Below, piece after piece: positions 47,001 to 56,048 of a stretch of DNA of 64,000 nt. The position numbers and the translations under genes were made by a program. The number at the start of each line of letters is the position of its first letter. Position 1 is the stretch's first letter. This stretch comes from Neoarius graeffei (Eukaryota; Chordata; Actinopteri; Siluriformes; Ariidae). The notes beneath the pieces were generated by a model. That model worked only from the letters and a program-made list of their open reading frames with translations. It did no database searches and was not told the origin of the DNA. The DNA is taken from contig NC_083582.1 in assembly GCF_027579695.1 (NCBI RefSeq), positions 32,246,464 to 32,310,463 on the forward strand, read 5' to 3'.

Positions 47001-48615
47001 TCCATTTAATGTTCATGACGTCAACTTTATGATGACCAGATTGAGCAGGATATTAACTGGAAATATTACGTACTACCAGGGATCTTCGAGGAAACATGTT
47101 CGTCTGTGACTGTAAACTGAAATGGCTGGTTGAGTGGATACACAACACCAATGCAACAGTGGACCAGATTCACTGTAGCGGGCCGCCACTTTATCAAGGG
47201 AAGAAGATCAACGAGCTGATGCCCCAAGTGTTTGACTGTATAACTGCAGGTGGGGTGACGCTTCTTTATAATATTGTTAAATCTGAAACTATTGTTGTTT
47301 CTTACAAAACAACAAGACAAATCAAGATTGCACAAATCTCCAGAGTCAGAACAAGTACTCAAAGCTGCAGTTTTAAAACGGAAATATCCATCAGTTAAAT
47401 CATCCTTCTGTTACAGAGTTCGTTTCCAAGAAGACCCTGAAGTTCGAGTCCATTTCAGTCGAGACCTTCACCATTGGGAATGATCAGTATGTGGTGTTTG
47501 CACAGCCTTTTGCGGGAACATGTAGCTTCATGGAATGGGACCACGTCAACATGGAGTTCAGACCTTATGACAGTATAGAGAGTGAGAGCCGGCTAATACT
47601 GTATACACACTCAGAATGTTTGGTTTGTGGTGTTCGTTAATGAGATTACTGGAAAATAAACGTCTGAGTGTAACCAAAAGTCGACTAATCCATTTCGAAG
47701 CTACAGTCAAGATGTTCACCTGTGCTGAATGCTAACGTATGTCCCACGCCATACCATGAAGCTGTTCTTAACTGCTTTTATTTCTGTTTCTTCTTAGGCA
47801 CCTCCACCGTGGTCTGTAAGCCAATGGTGATCGATGACCAGCTTTTCATTATTGTTGCCCAACTTTTTGGGGGCTCACACATTTACAAGCGGGACACATC
47901 AGCCCACAAGTTCATCAAGATCCAAGACATTGATATCCTGAAAATCCGCAAGCCCAATGACGTTGAGACATTCCGCTTGGACGGCGAGTGGTTCTTCACA
48001 ATTGCTGACAGCTCCAAAGCAGGCTCCACTACTGTGTACAAGTGGAACGGCAACGGTTTCTACTCGCACCAGTCTCTACACCCGTGGCACCGTGACACGG
48101 ACGTGGAGTACCTGGAGATCGGAGGCAAACCCCATCTAATCCTGTCCAGCAGCTCGCAACGGCCCGTTGTCTATCAGTGGAACCGGATCCAGAAGAGGTT
48201 TGAGCGGCGCACAGACATCCCTGAGACAGAGGACGTATATGCCGTCAAGCACTTCAGAGCCAGAGGGGAGCTTTATATCTGCCTGACGCGCTTCATTGGT
48301 GATTCAAAGGTGATGCGGTGGGACGGTGCCATGTTCACCGAGGTGCAGAACGTGCCGTCACGTGGCTCCATGGTTTTCCAGCCTGTGAGAGTTGGAAGCT
48401 GGCAGTACGCCATCCTTGGCAGCGACTACTCACTCACACAGGTCTACAAGTGGGACTCCAAGAAGGGCCGCTTCGTTCACTTCCAGGAGCTGAACGTCCA
48501 AGCGCCAAGGGCCTTCTCTCTGGTATCCATTGACAACCATGAGCTCCTGCTCGCCTCCAGTTTCAAAGGGAGGACACAGATCTACGAGCACCTCATCGTC
48601 GATCTGAGTAATTGA
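27397..48615 (+). CDS. lgi1: lgi1, leucine-rich glioma-inactivated 1, complete coding region (8 exons)
   Basis: LGI1 is a secreted neuronal glycoprotein that bridges ADAM22 and ADAM23 at synapses. In-phase exons (203, 72, 72, 72, 72, 170, 165, 818 nt) give 547 residues, against 557 in human. A signal peptide covers about residues 1-28 (hydrophobic [15 protein letters not shown]). Then come a cysteine-rich LRRNT cap ([14 protein letters not shown]), four LRRs each on a 72-nt exon, an LRRCT cap ([19 protein letters not shown]) with an NAT glycosylation sequon, and seven-bladed EPTP/EAR repeats from about residue 225 to the end ([49 protein letters not shown]). It ends LIVDLSN. All introns are GT-AG. 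Intron 2 (27749-46583) is enlarged to 18.8 kb by transposons; introns 3-7 are 80-216 bp. The exact fish paralogue (lgi1a or lgi1b) is not resolved. Confidence 0.97.
27677..27748 (+). CDS. lgi1: lgi1 exon 2: first LRR
   Basis: 72 nt, acceptor caacag, donor gtgagc. It encodes [20 protein letters not shown] then LQL, matching SFVRSGFTEISEGSF of human LGI1. Confidence 0.97.
27905..29660 (+). repeat. 1.75-kb G/T-only minisatellite in lgi1 intron 2
   Basis: Starting about 160 bp after exon 2, the plus strand is almost purely G and T (units such as ttgtgttgttggtgg and ttttgtgttgctgg), with only scattered C or A. A higher-order duplication of about 470-490 bp is visible: ttactggtgg contexts lie at 28231 and 28721, and ctgttggtattgg at 28501 and 28971. 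Long stop-free frames are a by-product of composition. Confidence 0.95.
29661..30600. other. Intron 2 non-coding DNA with a dispersed repeat at 29870-30050
   Basis: The part containing gggtgcatacctccaccaag and aaatttcaccaaaatccgtt recurs at 62415-62580 (cgtgcatacctcctctaaac), so it is an interspersed repeat of about 180 bp. The rest has no recognisable gene. Confidence 0.65.
30608..30900 (-). repeat. LTR-retroelement remnant: tRNA-Pro-type primer-binding site and LTR edge
   Basis: On the minus strand 30640-30623 reads TGGGGGCTCGTCCCGGAT, the complement of a tRNA-Pro 3' end including CCA. Complementarity extends further, through the T arm (gaggtcacaggttcaaatcc on plus). To its right, ttttgttaggacccggctca would be the inner end of an LTR. 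No coding region remains. This is read as a relic, not a tRNA gene. Confidence 0.55.
30901..32280. other. Intron 2 DNA, no gene recognised
   Basis: AT-rich sequence with a poly-C run near 30935 and poly-A/T stretches. The segment at 31320-31560 (tcttcttttgggttttacag and ctgccatctacaggttta) looks like another interspersed repeat. Confidence 0.45.
32293..32655 (-). repeat. tRNA-derived SINE, (GGAT)n-tail subfamily
   Basis: The duplication accacactaatc lies at 32281-32292 and 32656-32667. The tail is a run of ccat units. It has small deletions relative to the main family. Confidence 0.97.
33987..36660 (+). pseudogene. Non-LTR retrotransposon ORF2 (reverse transcriptase), split by a hAT element
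   Basis: An open frame from 33987 encodes the reverse transcriptase: [69 protein letters not shown], the catalytic CYADDTIIY and [12 protein letters not shown]. The hAT at 34972-36027 interrupts it after DYGDIIYM. The frame resumes in the next residues ([15 protein letters not shown]) and ends at the stop after LTEECHCF (36464). The 5' end and endonuclease are missing. The 3' end carries a SINE and an aataaataaat tail. CR1/L2/Rex1-like. Confidence 0.9.
34972..36027. mobile_element. Non-autonomous hAT, 8-bp duplication TATATATG
   Basis: The ends CAGGGCCGCTGACAG and inverted CAGGCCCGCCGACAG are flanked by TATATATG at 34964-34971 and 36028-36035. A run of about 33 C lies at 35021-35052. No transposase remains. 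It sits inside the LINE reverse transcriptase. Confidence 0.92.
36673..37039 (-). repeat. tRNA-derived SINE, main family
   Basis: The duplication tggtaaaacat lies at 36662-36672 and 37040-37050, within the 3' end of the LINE. It lacks one of the tgtgag repeats near 36832. Confidence 0.97.
37849..38091 (+). pseudogene. THAP-domain remnant of an ISL2EU-like transposase
   Basis: The frame carries [20 protein letters not shown], then [20 protein letters not shown] and [12 protein letters not shown]. The FFRVP and VCSDH blocks are the THAP zinc-finger core. The usual first cysteine lies in another frame (MPYACIV), so the reading is shifted near the start. The catalytic domain is absent. Confidence 0.7.
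38143..38352 (-). pseudogene. SWIM zinc-finger exon of the ISL2EU-like second protein
   Basis: Following an acceptor tctcag, the reading is [20 protein letters not shown] then [21 protein letters not shown]-x-C followed by a downstream C/H pair is the SWIM finger that precedes the YqaJ nuclease in this family. It is truncated before the nuclease. Confidence 0.7.
38429..38773 (-). pseudogene. First exon of the ISL2EU-like SWIM/YqaJ protein
   Basis: It encodes [40 protein letters not shown] and [17 protein letters not shown], ending CIVFAR before a strong donor gtaagt. The same protein is recognisable at 45274, 54290 and 58340. Exon-intron structure is retained between this and the SWIM exon. 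Confidence 0.75.
39443..43162. mobile_element. 3.7-kb element with ~720-bp terminal inverted repeats
   Basis: GGGTCATTCCGTGCCA at 39443 is mirrored at 43147-43162. The two arms (about 39443-40160 and 42440-43162) match with roughly nine in ten bases by eye, with a small deletion in the left arm. AACA borders both sides (39439-39442 and 43163-43166). No transposase is visible in the 40160-42440 centre, which contains a nested hAT. Each arm carries the same short 73-codon ORF, which looks like a by-product. The class is unknown. Confidence 0.85.
40954..42382. mobile_element. Non-autonomous hAT, 8-bp duplication TTTTCTAT
   Basis: The ends CAGGGGCGATTTCT and inverted CAGTGGCGGCTGCTGG are flanked by TTTTCTAT at 40946-40953 and 42383-42390. 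It contains ggaagccgagcttcccct-type motifs. No transposase. It is nested in the inverted-repeat element. Confidence 0.92.
43455..45077 (-). mobile_element. Tc1-family transposon, degraded
   Basis: TA flanks lie at 43453-43454 and 45078-45079. The ends are GAGTGCCTTGCAAAAGTATT (first base changed) and inverted CAGTGCCTTGCAAAAGTATT. It interrupts the ISL2EU-like element between its THAP and SWIM/YqaJ genes. Confidence 0.93.
43680..44683 (-). pseudogene. Tc1 transposase, frameshifted, first catalytic Asp replaced
   Basis: From the ATG at 44683 ([11 protein letters not shown]) the N-terminus is shifted several times. [20 protein letters not shown] and [16 protein letters not shown] are readable. 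The first catalytic site reads [12 protein letters not shown], Asn in place of Asp. [11 protein letters not shown] and [11 protein letters not shown] retain the second Asp and the Glu. A frameshift near 44150 separates the two halves. Confidence 0.92.
45080..45274 (-). pseudogene. First exon of the ISL2EU-like SWIM/YqaJ protein
   Basis: It starts [20 protein letters not shown] and continues [17 protein letters not shown] then [12 protein letters not shown] before the Tc1 cuts it. The FDPY-x-KKSDFS and YPDI motifs match the copies at 38773 and 58340. Confidence 0.75.
45492..46321 (-). pseudogene. L1-type LINE, 5'-truncated 3' fragment with target duplication
   Basis: The minus strand encodes the C-terminal part of an L1-like ORF2: [20 protein letters not shown], then a zinc-knuckle-like [18 protein letters not shown], ending near 45835. 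A poly-A tail (plus-strand T run) is at 45492. Acttctgtggtaacttt flanks both ends (45475-45491 and about 46322-46338), proving a target-primed insertion close to lgi1 exon 3. Confidence 0.9.
46584..46655 (+). CDS. lgi1: lgi1 exon 3: second LRR
   Basis: 72 nt, acceptor ttccag, donor gtgagt. It encodes [20 protein letters not shown] then LEY. Confidence 0.97.
46736..46807 (+). CDS. lgi1: lgi1 exon 4: third LRR
   Basis: 72 nt, acceptor ttacag, donor gtgagt. It encodes [20 protein letters not shown] then LLH, near identical to FIENNNIKSISRHTFRGLKS in human. Confidence 0.97.
46911..46982 (+). CDS. lgi1: lgi1 exon 5: fourth LRR
   Basis: 72 nt, acceptor gatcag, donor gtatgt at 46983. It encodes [20 protein letters not shown] then LTK plus a split Val codon. 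Confidence 0.96.
47080..47249 (+). CDS. lgi1: lgi1 exon 6: LRRCT cap
   Basis: 170 nt, acceptor taccag, donor gtgggg. It encodes [19 protein letters not shown] and the capping cysteines through FDCITA. The codon split (G|AG, Glu) matches the next exon. Confidence 0.96.
47417..47581 (+). CDS. lgi1: lgi1 exon 7: LRRCT-EPTP linker and first blade
   Basis: 165 nt, acceptor ttacag, donor gtgaga. It includes [20 protein letters not shown] and [19 protein letters not shown], the first EPTP blade. Confidence 0.96.
47798..48615 (+). CDS. lgi1: lgi1 exon 8: remaining EPTP repeats and stop
   Basis: 818 nt from acceptor cttcttag to TGA at 48613-48615. It carries the other six EPTP blades and the C-terminus [15 protein letters not shown]. 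Base composition is more GC-rich than the surroundings, as expected for constrained coding sequence. Confidence 0.98.
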
Positions 48616-49200
48616 AGATTTTTTTGCTGAAAGTGCAGGGGGACAGACTGATGGAGAAAGACGAGCTTGCTGTCTCCACTAGAACTCACACGCGTTCTCT
48701 AGATGACTAACGATGCTTCCAGATGACCGCCTCTCTAGAAGTCCTTTGTGTCCTTCCTCATTGTTGTCATCATCTAGTGTGCACTTTTTAACCCCTTCTC
48801 CTCTGAACAAAAACCATTGTTCGTGTATTATCGCCCCGCAAACAAAAGCCAACGGGACATTTCAGAGGGATAACAAAGAAACAGAAAACTGCAAATTAAG
48901 TGATTAACTGTTGACAGAATAATAGGTTGGCCAGGAAATTAGTAACACACTTTTACTGTAGTTTTGAGCAGTTTGTAACTTTTTTTTATACAAAAAATAA
49001 TTTTTTACACCAGTTATAGTAGATTAAATGGACAATTTTGTATTTGTTTTGCATTCAGTTTAGCCTAATCATAATGCCATGGATTTAGACGTGGTAGTAT
49101 TTTGTCGGGATGTGATTTTAGATCCAAGATCGAGTCCTAATTTGTTTCTTCTTTGTCATTTCATGTGTAGAAACAATAAACCACTTTAATATAAATGAAT
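48616..49200 (+). terminator. lgi1: lgi1 3' UTR with polyadenylation signal
   Basis: Non-coding DNA follows the stop. The AATAAA at 49175-49180 is the best polyadenylation signal, giving a 3' UTR of roughly 580 nt. The DNA from 49201 to 49600 contains no gene. Confidence 0.7.
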
Positions 49201-49599
49201 GTGATGTGTCTTATTGGATTAAGCATGGGAATCCTACAAAGTGGTGACTAAAGGTGACTAAGAATGTTATTCATAATTCCAAGCATGTTTTCTGGTCAGT
49301 TATTAGGAATCATATTTATTATATTCAAGTATCACTAACAAACACTTGGTAATGATATAATAATTAGGAGTAATTATTATTATTATTGGAAAAAAACGCA
49401 GGGAAACTACTCAGTTGGCCACCAAATTATTGCCCGTTCGACAAGGCTATGGTCGTGTTTAAAAAAACTCTCCAGGTCTCTGTTAAGTGTTCATGCTAAT
49501 CTTTAATATGAGGTTTTATCGAATCCCTTACGGACTTGCTAGGGTTTAATGTACAGTGCGTGTGTTTAAAAGCCGCCTGAGCACTACTTTGATTCGCAG

Positions 49600-50170
49600 G
49601 ATAGATTAGATTGGTGCGATAATGCTGTGTGTGGATTGGGACACGGCCGAAATCGCTCTGGCTCGCTCGCTCTCTTTTGCGCGTGCGTGCGCGCCCTCTA
49701 GTGGCAGAGCATGGCGTGTGCTAGTGCGCGTGTGTGAGGTGAGTGAAGTTGTGCGGCCGGGCCGGGCCGGCGGCAGAGTGAGTGAGTGATGAGGCGCGCT
49801 GCAGAGACGTGAGCACCTGTTGCATGCTGCTATGGCCGGTTTGAGGAACGGGAGCGGGGGGCAGGAGGATGAGGAGGACAGTGGTGGCGGATACACGGTT
49901 CTGTCGGTTGTCCCGTGTAGAGACGCGGGGTTTGTGAAAGTTGCCGGTGATGCGGAGGAGGAGGGAGAAGCTGGGCTCCGGGCCGGTGTGTGCGCGCGGA
50001 ACTCCTGCCTGTGCTTTGTTGGGAGCGGGCGCGAGGCGAACGCGGAGGAGAACGCGAACGCGGATGTGTCGCGCGCGGCGGTTCCGAGAGGTAAGCGGAT
50101 CCGCACTCGGCTCGCGCGCGCTTGACAAGCTGCAGTAGTTGAGCGCGCGCGCTCCGGGGGGAGCCGCACA
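49600..50170. promoter_or_regulatory. CpG island at the start of the third gene
   Basis: It has high GC and dense CpG (runs such as ggccgggccgggccgg) starting about 230 bp before the ATG at 49832 and extending past the exon donor. No TATA box is evident. Confidence 0.7.
49832..50090 (+). CDS. First coding exon of an unrecognised gene, continues beyond window
   Basis: The ATG at 49832 in a CpG island opens MAGLRNGSGGQEDEEDSGGG, then YTVLSVVPCRDAGFVKVAGD, an acidic patch and CARNSCLCFVGSGREA, ending VPR plus one nt at a good donor (gag|gtaagc at 50091). It is 86 codons, low complexity, probably disordered, with no signal peptide. No later exon is seen before the right edge. By human synteny slc35g1 is a candidate, but the sequence does not prove it; plce1 and others remain possible. 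It could also be a non-coding first exon with a chance ORF. Confidence 0.55.
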
Positions 50171-50476
50171 CTCACACCAACTTGTTTGTTTGTTTGTTTG
50201 TTTGTTTGTGGATGATTTTCCTCAGTTATTCAGTTTAAAGTGATGTTTTAACGCGGTCTTTAAACACAAACAAAAAGTCAGTCCTGAAATGTTTCACCCG
50301 GTTAAACTTCCTGATGGAAGCGACCTTACAGCCGCTGCTGTTTACCTACCGGTCTCCTCATTATATAAACTACTGACCGTTTGTGTCCGTCAGTCAGACT
50401 GACCAATCAGAAGCGCGCAGGCTTTGCGATGCTGGATTCTGATTGGCTAGAGCTGCCTGTATGGAGTTCGACGAAA

Positions 50477-51425
50477 GGAGTCTTTCTCTCTTTCTCCCTC
50501 TCCCTTTTCTTTCTCTTCTTTCTTTTTCTCTCTCTTTCTCTCTCTCCCTCTTTTTTCTCTCTCTCTCCCTCTTTTCTGTCTCTCTTCTCTCTTCTTTCTT
50601 TCTCTCTCCTTTCTCTCCCTCTTTTCTTTCTCTCCCTCTTTTCTTTCTCTCCCTCCCCCTCTTTTCTCTTTCTCTCTCCCTCTTTTCTTTCTCTCCCTCC
50701 CCCTCTTTTCTCTTTCTCTCTCCCTCTTTTCTTTCTTCTCTCTCTCCTTCTCTCTCTTCCTCTTTCTCTCTTTCCCTCTTTTCTCCCTCTTTTTCTCTCT
50801 CTCCCTCTCTCCCTTTTTCTTTCTCTCTCCCTCTCTCCCTTTTTCTCTCTTTTTCTCTCTTTCCTTTCTCTCCCTCCCCCTCTTTTCTCTCTCCCTCTTT
50901 TCTTTCTTCTCTCTCTCCTTCTCTCTCTTCCTCTTTCTCTTTCTCTCCCTCTTTTCTCCCTCTTTTTCTTTCTCTCCCTCTTTTTCTTTCTCTCCCTCTT
51001 TTCTCCCTCTTTTTCTCTCCCTCTCTCCCTTTTTCTTTCTCTCTCCCTTTCTCTCCCCCTCTTTTCTTTCTCTCTTTCTTTCTCTCCCCCTCTTTTCTTT
51101 CTCTCTTTCTTTCTCTCCCCCTCTTTTCTTTCTCTCTTTCTTTCTCTCCCCCTCTTTTCTTTCTCTTTCTTTCTCTCCCCCTCTTTTCTTTCTTCTCTCT
51201 CCCTCTTTTCTTTCTTCTCTCTCCCTCTTTTCTTTCTTCTCTCCTTCTCTCTCTTCTTTCTCTCTCCCTCTTTTCTTTCTCTCTTTCTCTCCCTCTTTTT
51301 CTCTCTCCCTCTCTCCGTTTTTCTTTCTCTTTCCCTCTTTTCTTTCTCTCTCCCTCTTTTCTTTTTCTCTTTCTCCCTCTTTCTCTCTCCCTCTTTCTTT
51401 CTCTCTCCCTCTCCCACCTTTTTTT
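50477..51425 (+). repeat. ~950-bp pure polypyrimidine tract
   Basis: The plus strand consists of C and T almost without exception (ctctttctctccctctttt-type units in irregular arrays). Sub-blocks repeat in tandem, for instance cccctcttttctttctctct at about 40-50 bp spacing between 51050 and 51190. It lies in the presumed first intron of the third gene. Long Phe/Leu/Ser frames here are not genes. Confidence 0.97.
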
Positions 51426-51715
51426 TAAGTAACACTATTTTTAAAAAAGTACAAATGTATAAAACCAATATGGCAACAACATCATGTTAAATATGGAGAA
51501 GAACAGAGAAATTATCAAAGGGAGCAATCTGATAATCTAGTATAAACAAATTTATAATACAACATTAAAAATAAATTATGCCGGAAATTCTGTAATTAAA
51601 GATGTCCATTGGGAGTTTCTCTTGTTCCTGTAGCTCTGTATCCTGTACCAGGGGTTCTCGGCCTTTTCTGCTTTAAGGCCCACCTATTCATACCTGTAAC
51701 GAGTCGGGGCCATTT
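51426..51715. other. No gene seen
   Basis: AT-rich DNA between the pyrimidine tract and a hAT element. The phrase ccaggggttctcggcctttt near 51648 resembles a hAT terminus without a partner. Confidence 0.4.
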
Positions 51716-51723
51716 AAAAAAAT

Positions 51724-52590
51724 TAGTGCTGTCAAGCGATTAAAATATTTAATCGCGATTAATGTCGCGACTGTCATAGTTAACTCGCGATTAATCGCAA
51801 TTTAATCGCACATTTTTGTCACATGAAAAACCTTTGTAATTCTCTTATCAGCATAAAAAAGTGAATGGGCTTGCTTTGTACCAATGTTTTTTTTTTTTTT
51901 TATTGCAGAGCATAACACGTCTTGTCACAGCCACTGACATCCATAACTTCCATATTAGATGAGAAAACCAAGGGATGAAAAATAAAGTGCATATCACTGA
52001 AAATTAAAAAAAAAATTATTTTACTCTTCATTAGTTTCTTTTGAAGAGAAGTATTTGCCATAAAAGAAGAAAAAACAGATAACAAAAATAAAAACATTCA
52101 TCATAGTGTGGCATTGTATTATCTAATGCTCACTGCTTATAACTCTACACCTCCCCGGTGGAGATGAGCTGGGAAACTGAAGACTGAAGGAACAGGATTG
52201 AAAAGTATTTTTCCAGTCTCACCTGTGAAAGGTAATCCCATGTGATCTCGTTTGGACGGTAAACCTGTTGGTAGAACGCAGCACATGTTAAACGCAGCAC
52301 ATGAATGAGGCATCTTTATTCTCGGCTACTGTCTAGACGCTATACCAGAGACGGTTGAAGAATCTCCACTTTGCCCCATCCAATATGGCGGCGAGGATGT
52401 TTATATGTCTATGCCTTTCTCCATCACTCACACGTACTCTTATTGAAGCAGCGCGCGACAAGCCTCAACAGGAACTACGGGTGACTCGCAGGGCCAAATT
52501 AGAATTTGCGTTAACGGCACCATTTTTTTTAATCGCGTTAAATTGAGATCACGTTAACGCATTATTATCGCGTTAACTTTGACAGCACTA
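51724..52590. mobile_element. Non-autonomous hAT, 8-bp duplication AAAAAAAT
   Basis: The ends TAGTGCTGTCAAGCGATTAA and inverted TAGTGCTGTCAAAGTTAACG are flanked by AAAAAAAT (51716-51723, 52591-52598). Subterminal zones are full of ttaatcgcg motifs. The left part matches the fragment at 1302 inside the first hAT. Confidence 0.92.
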
Positions 52591-52897
52591 AAAAAAATAA
52601 TAATAATTTTAGCTCATCTATTAGAATCTAATAATCTATTGTAAAGTGTATTAATAGGATACGACATCACTCCCTGTTACAGATGGGAGCCCAGGAATTA
52701 AATAAATGCAATAAAAACAATTTTTTAAATTGTAGGTATTGTATTTAAAACTGTATGATTGTGCCGGAAGCCAATATAAAGCCATGCATGCAGGGCATTC
52801 TCAGTCAAAAGGGGTTAATGATCCAAAAATGGAGTCTGGTCCATTAACACAAGAACTTATTGCCATGTTTGTGTTCAGCAAACAAGCAAGTTATTAA

Positions 52898-54275
52898 CCC
52901 TCTGGAGTCTGAGGGTGTTTTCTGGCACTCTAATGATTTTGGTATGCTCTGATTTTGTCAATTTCGACAAATCTAAAATAGTATTTTCAAAGTCATATGA
53001 CTTTTTTTTTATTCAGCACAAGTTCAGCTACAGTAATATCTCTGTAGTATGTATGTCATGATTGTACTTAAAAAAAAAAAGCAACAGATAAATGAAGATG
53101 TTGTAAAAAGCAGTTTTAGAACTGTGTTGGAATGTGTGAAAAAAAAAACGTGACCTTACTGATTGTGACAAACCGTTTTGGTCACTTGAGATGATTCTGT
53201 TTAGTCTTAGGAATGGATCAAACACAACTTAAATCTGCTCCATTGATTTGGACAATTAACCGGCCATCAAAATGTCCTATTGCTTTGGGATAAAGAGCTG
53301 GCAGAAGGGGTATTCAATGAGAAGGGTAAAAAATTCCATTCCATTCAATGAGAAGAGTGAAAACTCCCTCCCACTGCCAACTCTTAATCCCATCAGGTCG
53401 AGTCCCAATGGGTAAGGTCATGTTTTTTTCACACATTTCAACACAGTTCTAAAACTGCTTTTTACAACAGCTTCATTTATCTGGTATTTGACACTCTTCA
53501 GTGTGTCTCTTGTACTATTTTACTCAGTTCAGAGCCACAGCCTTCCCTGTTACACAATTACTCTGTAATTTTGCTCCCATTCCAACTCCAAATTTTACTC
53601 TCTAAACTCAAAATAGAGCAAAATTAATGATTTTGAGGAAAACACTTTTAACTCTGGAAAAATTGCTCAGTCATTTTTCCTGTGTATACAGTACAGCGCA
53701 CGCATATCAACCGATACGCTCATCAGAAATAGGAGAAACATTTGCTCGAGCTGATCTTTGGCTGGATCGAGTCGAAGTAAAAAAAAAAGGCACCACTTTA
53801 TTATCAGTGTCGCAGTTCTCAAGACTGAATTGAATCGCTGTCCTGAATCATCCGAAGCGCATAAAACCGCACGCCATCTCGTAACAAGTTTTACCTCCAA
53901 ATAGCCTGAACTATGGCTGACAGATTTTATCCTGTTTACGGTGGGCATTCCCACTGTGAAAGAGAAACTAATTGAAAGCGAAAGACTGAAGGTGATTATC
54001 ATGCCTTTACCATGTGAAGTCTTTTATGAATACGTAAGTGCTCGCTCAGCACTCCGGTGTGACTGAGTAAGGTGGCAAGTTTTATGTTTCATATAATTTA
54101 GGTAATTTAAAAACTATAATATCATTTGGCAGTGGGCACAGAGGAAAGTATAAAGTTTCTGTCAATATGTTTATCATGCTTGGATAATGAACTCGCGAAG
54201 ATATTTATCTAAATACCTGATCTACTCATTCTAAACCTGTCGAGCTTCACCGGTGACGCTCCCGACCCCAAAGGG
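52898..54275. mobile_element. piggyBac-like element, non-autonomous
   Basis: TTAA at 52894-52897 and 54276-54279. It begins CCCTCTGGAGTCTGAGGG and ends CCCCAAAGGG; CCY ends at TTAA fit piggyBac. An internal inverted repeat of about 70 bp (53085-53158 and 53414-53482, around aaaaagcagttttagaactg) lies within. No transposase frame is convincing. It interrupts an ISL2EU-like gene. Confidence 0.8.
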
Positions 54276-54279
54276 TTAA

Positions 54280-55222
54280 GACCAAGAAGTACACTTGAAA
54301 GAAGTGGATATAGAAACCACTCAATGGGATTAGATTCTTACACGCTAACAAAGAAGGATTTTTCCTAGGAAATGGAAAATTCTCCATCCATTGAGTTCCC
54401 CGACATCTCAAACTACCTGGTGCTGCAGACATCGTTCTATACAGACACACAGATGAAAACCTGGAAGAGCATGGAGGAGAACAACTTTTTATACGCGGGT
54501 GGGTTAAAGATCTGGAGATCAGGATACTCTACGATAAATCCTGTATTGTTTATTTTTGTCTGGGCAAGTCAGCATTTCTGGGCTTTTTGTCCGTGCCTTC
54601 GTGATGGTTGCTCGGACGCTACAAATTTTACAAGTTTGGTGTAAACAAACCACAGCCACTCGATTCTCAATCCTCCTTGCTCTTCTCTTCTGCATAAATC
54701 ATTCACAAAGATCCACAGAAACCCCTTTAAAGACCTGGGTATTATAGGTTTAATATACGTGTTAGTTTACAATCTGGCGACCACGATCAAACAGTAAACA
54801 AAAACACATCTGAGGACTTGAACGTCTCTTGAGCTTCAAAATAACGAAAAATGATTTGCGAATCCAAGCAAAATAAAGCTGAGGAATTTACAAACCTTTC
54901 ACGAAGTGATCACTGCAAACTCGAGCGTTCTTCGACTCCACTCCCTTCCATCGCAGTGAAAGGTCCAAGAGCCACCTTTGTTGTTGTCTTTTGGTAAAAT
55001 CCTTTGCTCTTTCACCCTTCTTATCACTTCACCAGGAACCCGGAAGAAATTTTTATCAGTTTCACGGTTTGTTTGATTCAAACAGCACAAGCGTAGGGCA
55101 ATTTAACAACTAGTAAGGTGCCCCAGCGATAGTAACACTTTGTGAACAGTGAGCTTAGCTGACCACCACTTCATGTCTTGCGTATCTAATGAGGCAGATG
55201 TGATGTTTGATGCAACCCAGCA
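54280..55222. pseudogene. ISL2EU-like remnant with SWIM/YqaJ (+) and THAP (-) fragments
   Basis: Plus strand: NHSMGLDSYTLTKKDFS, a stop, then [20 protein letters not shown] and a damaged remainder; a second exon near 54705 reads HSQRSTETPLKTWV. Minus strand 55090-54899: NQTNRETDKNFFRVPGEVIR. The right terminus ends aacccagca at 55222. Orientation is reversed relative to 37736-38851. The left end was cut by the piggyBac. Confidence 0.7.
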
Positions 55223-56048
55223 GTTGTACCCGACTAAAAATTGGCTTCAACTTGGGGGGGGGGGATTTGCAGTCCACTAGATGGCGTAGTGGTTAAGAAG
55301 CACTATCGTACATCACAAATATTCAAATTATGTAGGCTAGTAATTTTCTTTTCTGCAGTAATTTTTCTTTAATATTCTGGGACATACTGTACACCTTGGA
55401 CTTCAAAACAACCCATGCACATACTCATACATACACATTTGATAAATAGACGTGTGTCTTTTTAGATTCTTCTTATTTTTTATTACCTCGTCCGCGATGG
55501 AGTCAGCGGGACGAGGTATTGTAATCGGTGCGGTTTGTTTGCGTGTCTGTCTGTTAACAATCTAGCATCTAGACCAGGGGTGGGCAAACTTTTTGGCTCA
55601 GGGGCCACATTGACTTTTGAAATTTGCCAGGCGGGCCGGGCCAGCACCAAATTCATACATATCGAACATAAACCAGAAAAGCTTTAGTGTTATTGTAAGG
55701 CCTTCACTGACAGAGACCCAAATGCAGATCAGATTGACATTTATTTTAGTTCTCAGTCACCAAAGGCAGAGCAGAAAAATGCTTGCAGTTCAATAGATTG
55801 GCACTGGATCCATCCAGAAAAGTAATACATACACACACACACACACACACGCGCACATGTGACGGTAAGAAAAGTAGCACACTTAATTCTTAAATTACAT
55901 CTTTGAGCTGCCAGGATGAGTAGGATGCCAGTGTATTTGTATATTTGTATCATTTTATACATACAACTAAATTGCGTATCATTAAATTGAACTAAATTAC
56001 ATATCAGTACATATTGTTTTTGTACATTTCACTGAACTCGTAGATTTA

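Noticed and set aside
50381-51490. Frames of 330-370 codons rich in Phe/Leu/Ser (plus) or Arg/Glu/Lys (minus)
   Set aside because: They follow from the polypyrimidine composition. Frames in several phases are open together and there is no start context or splice structure.
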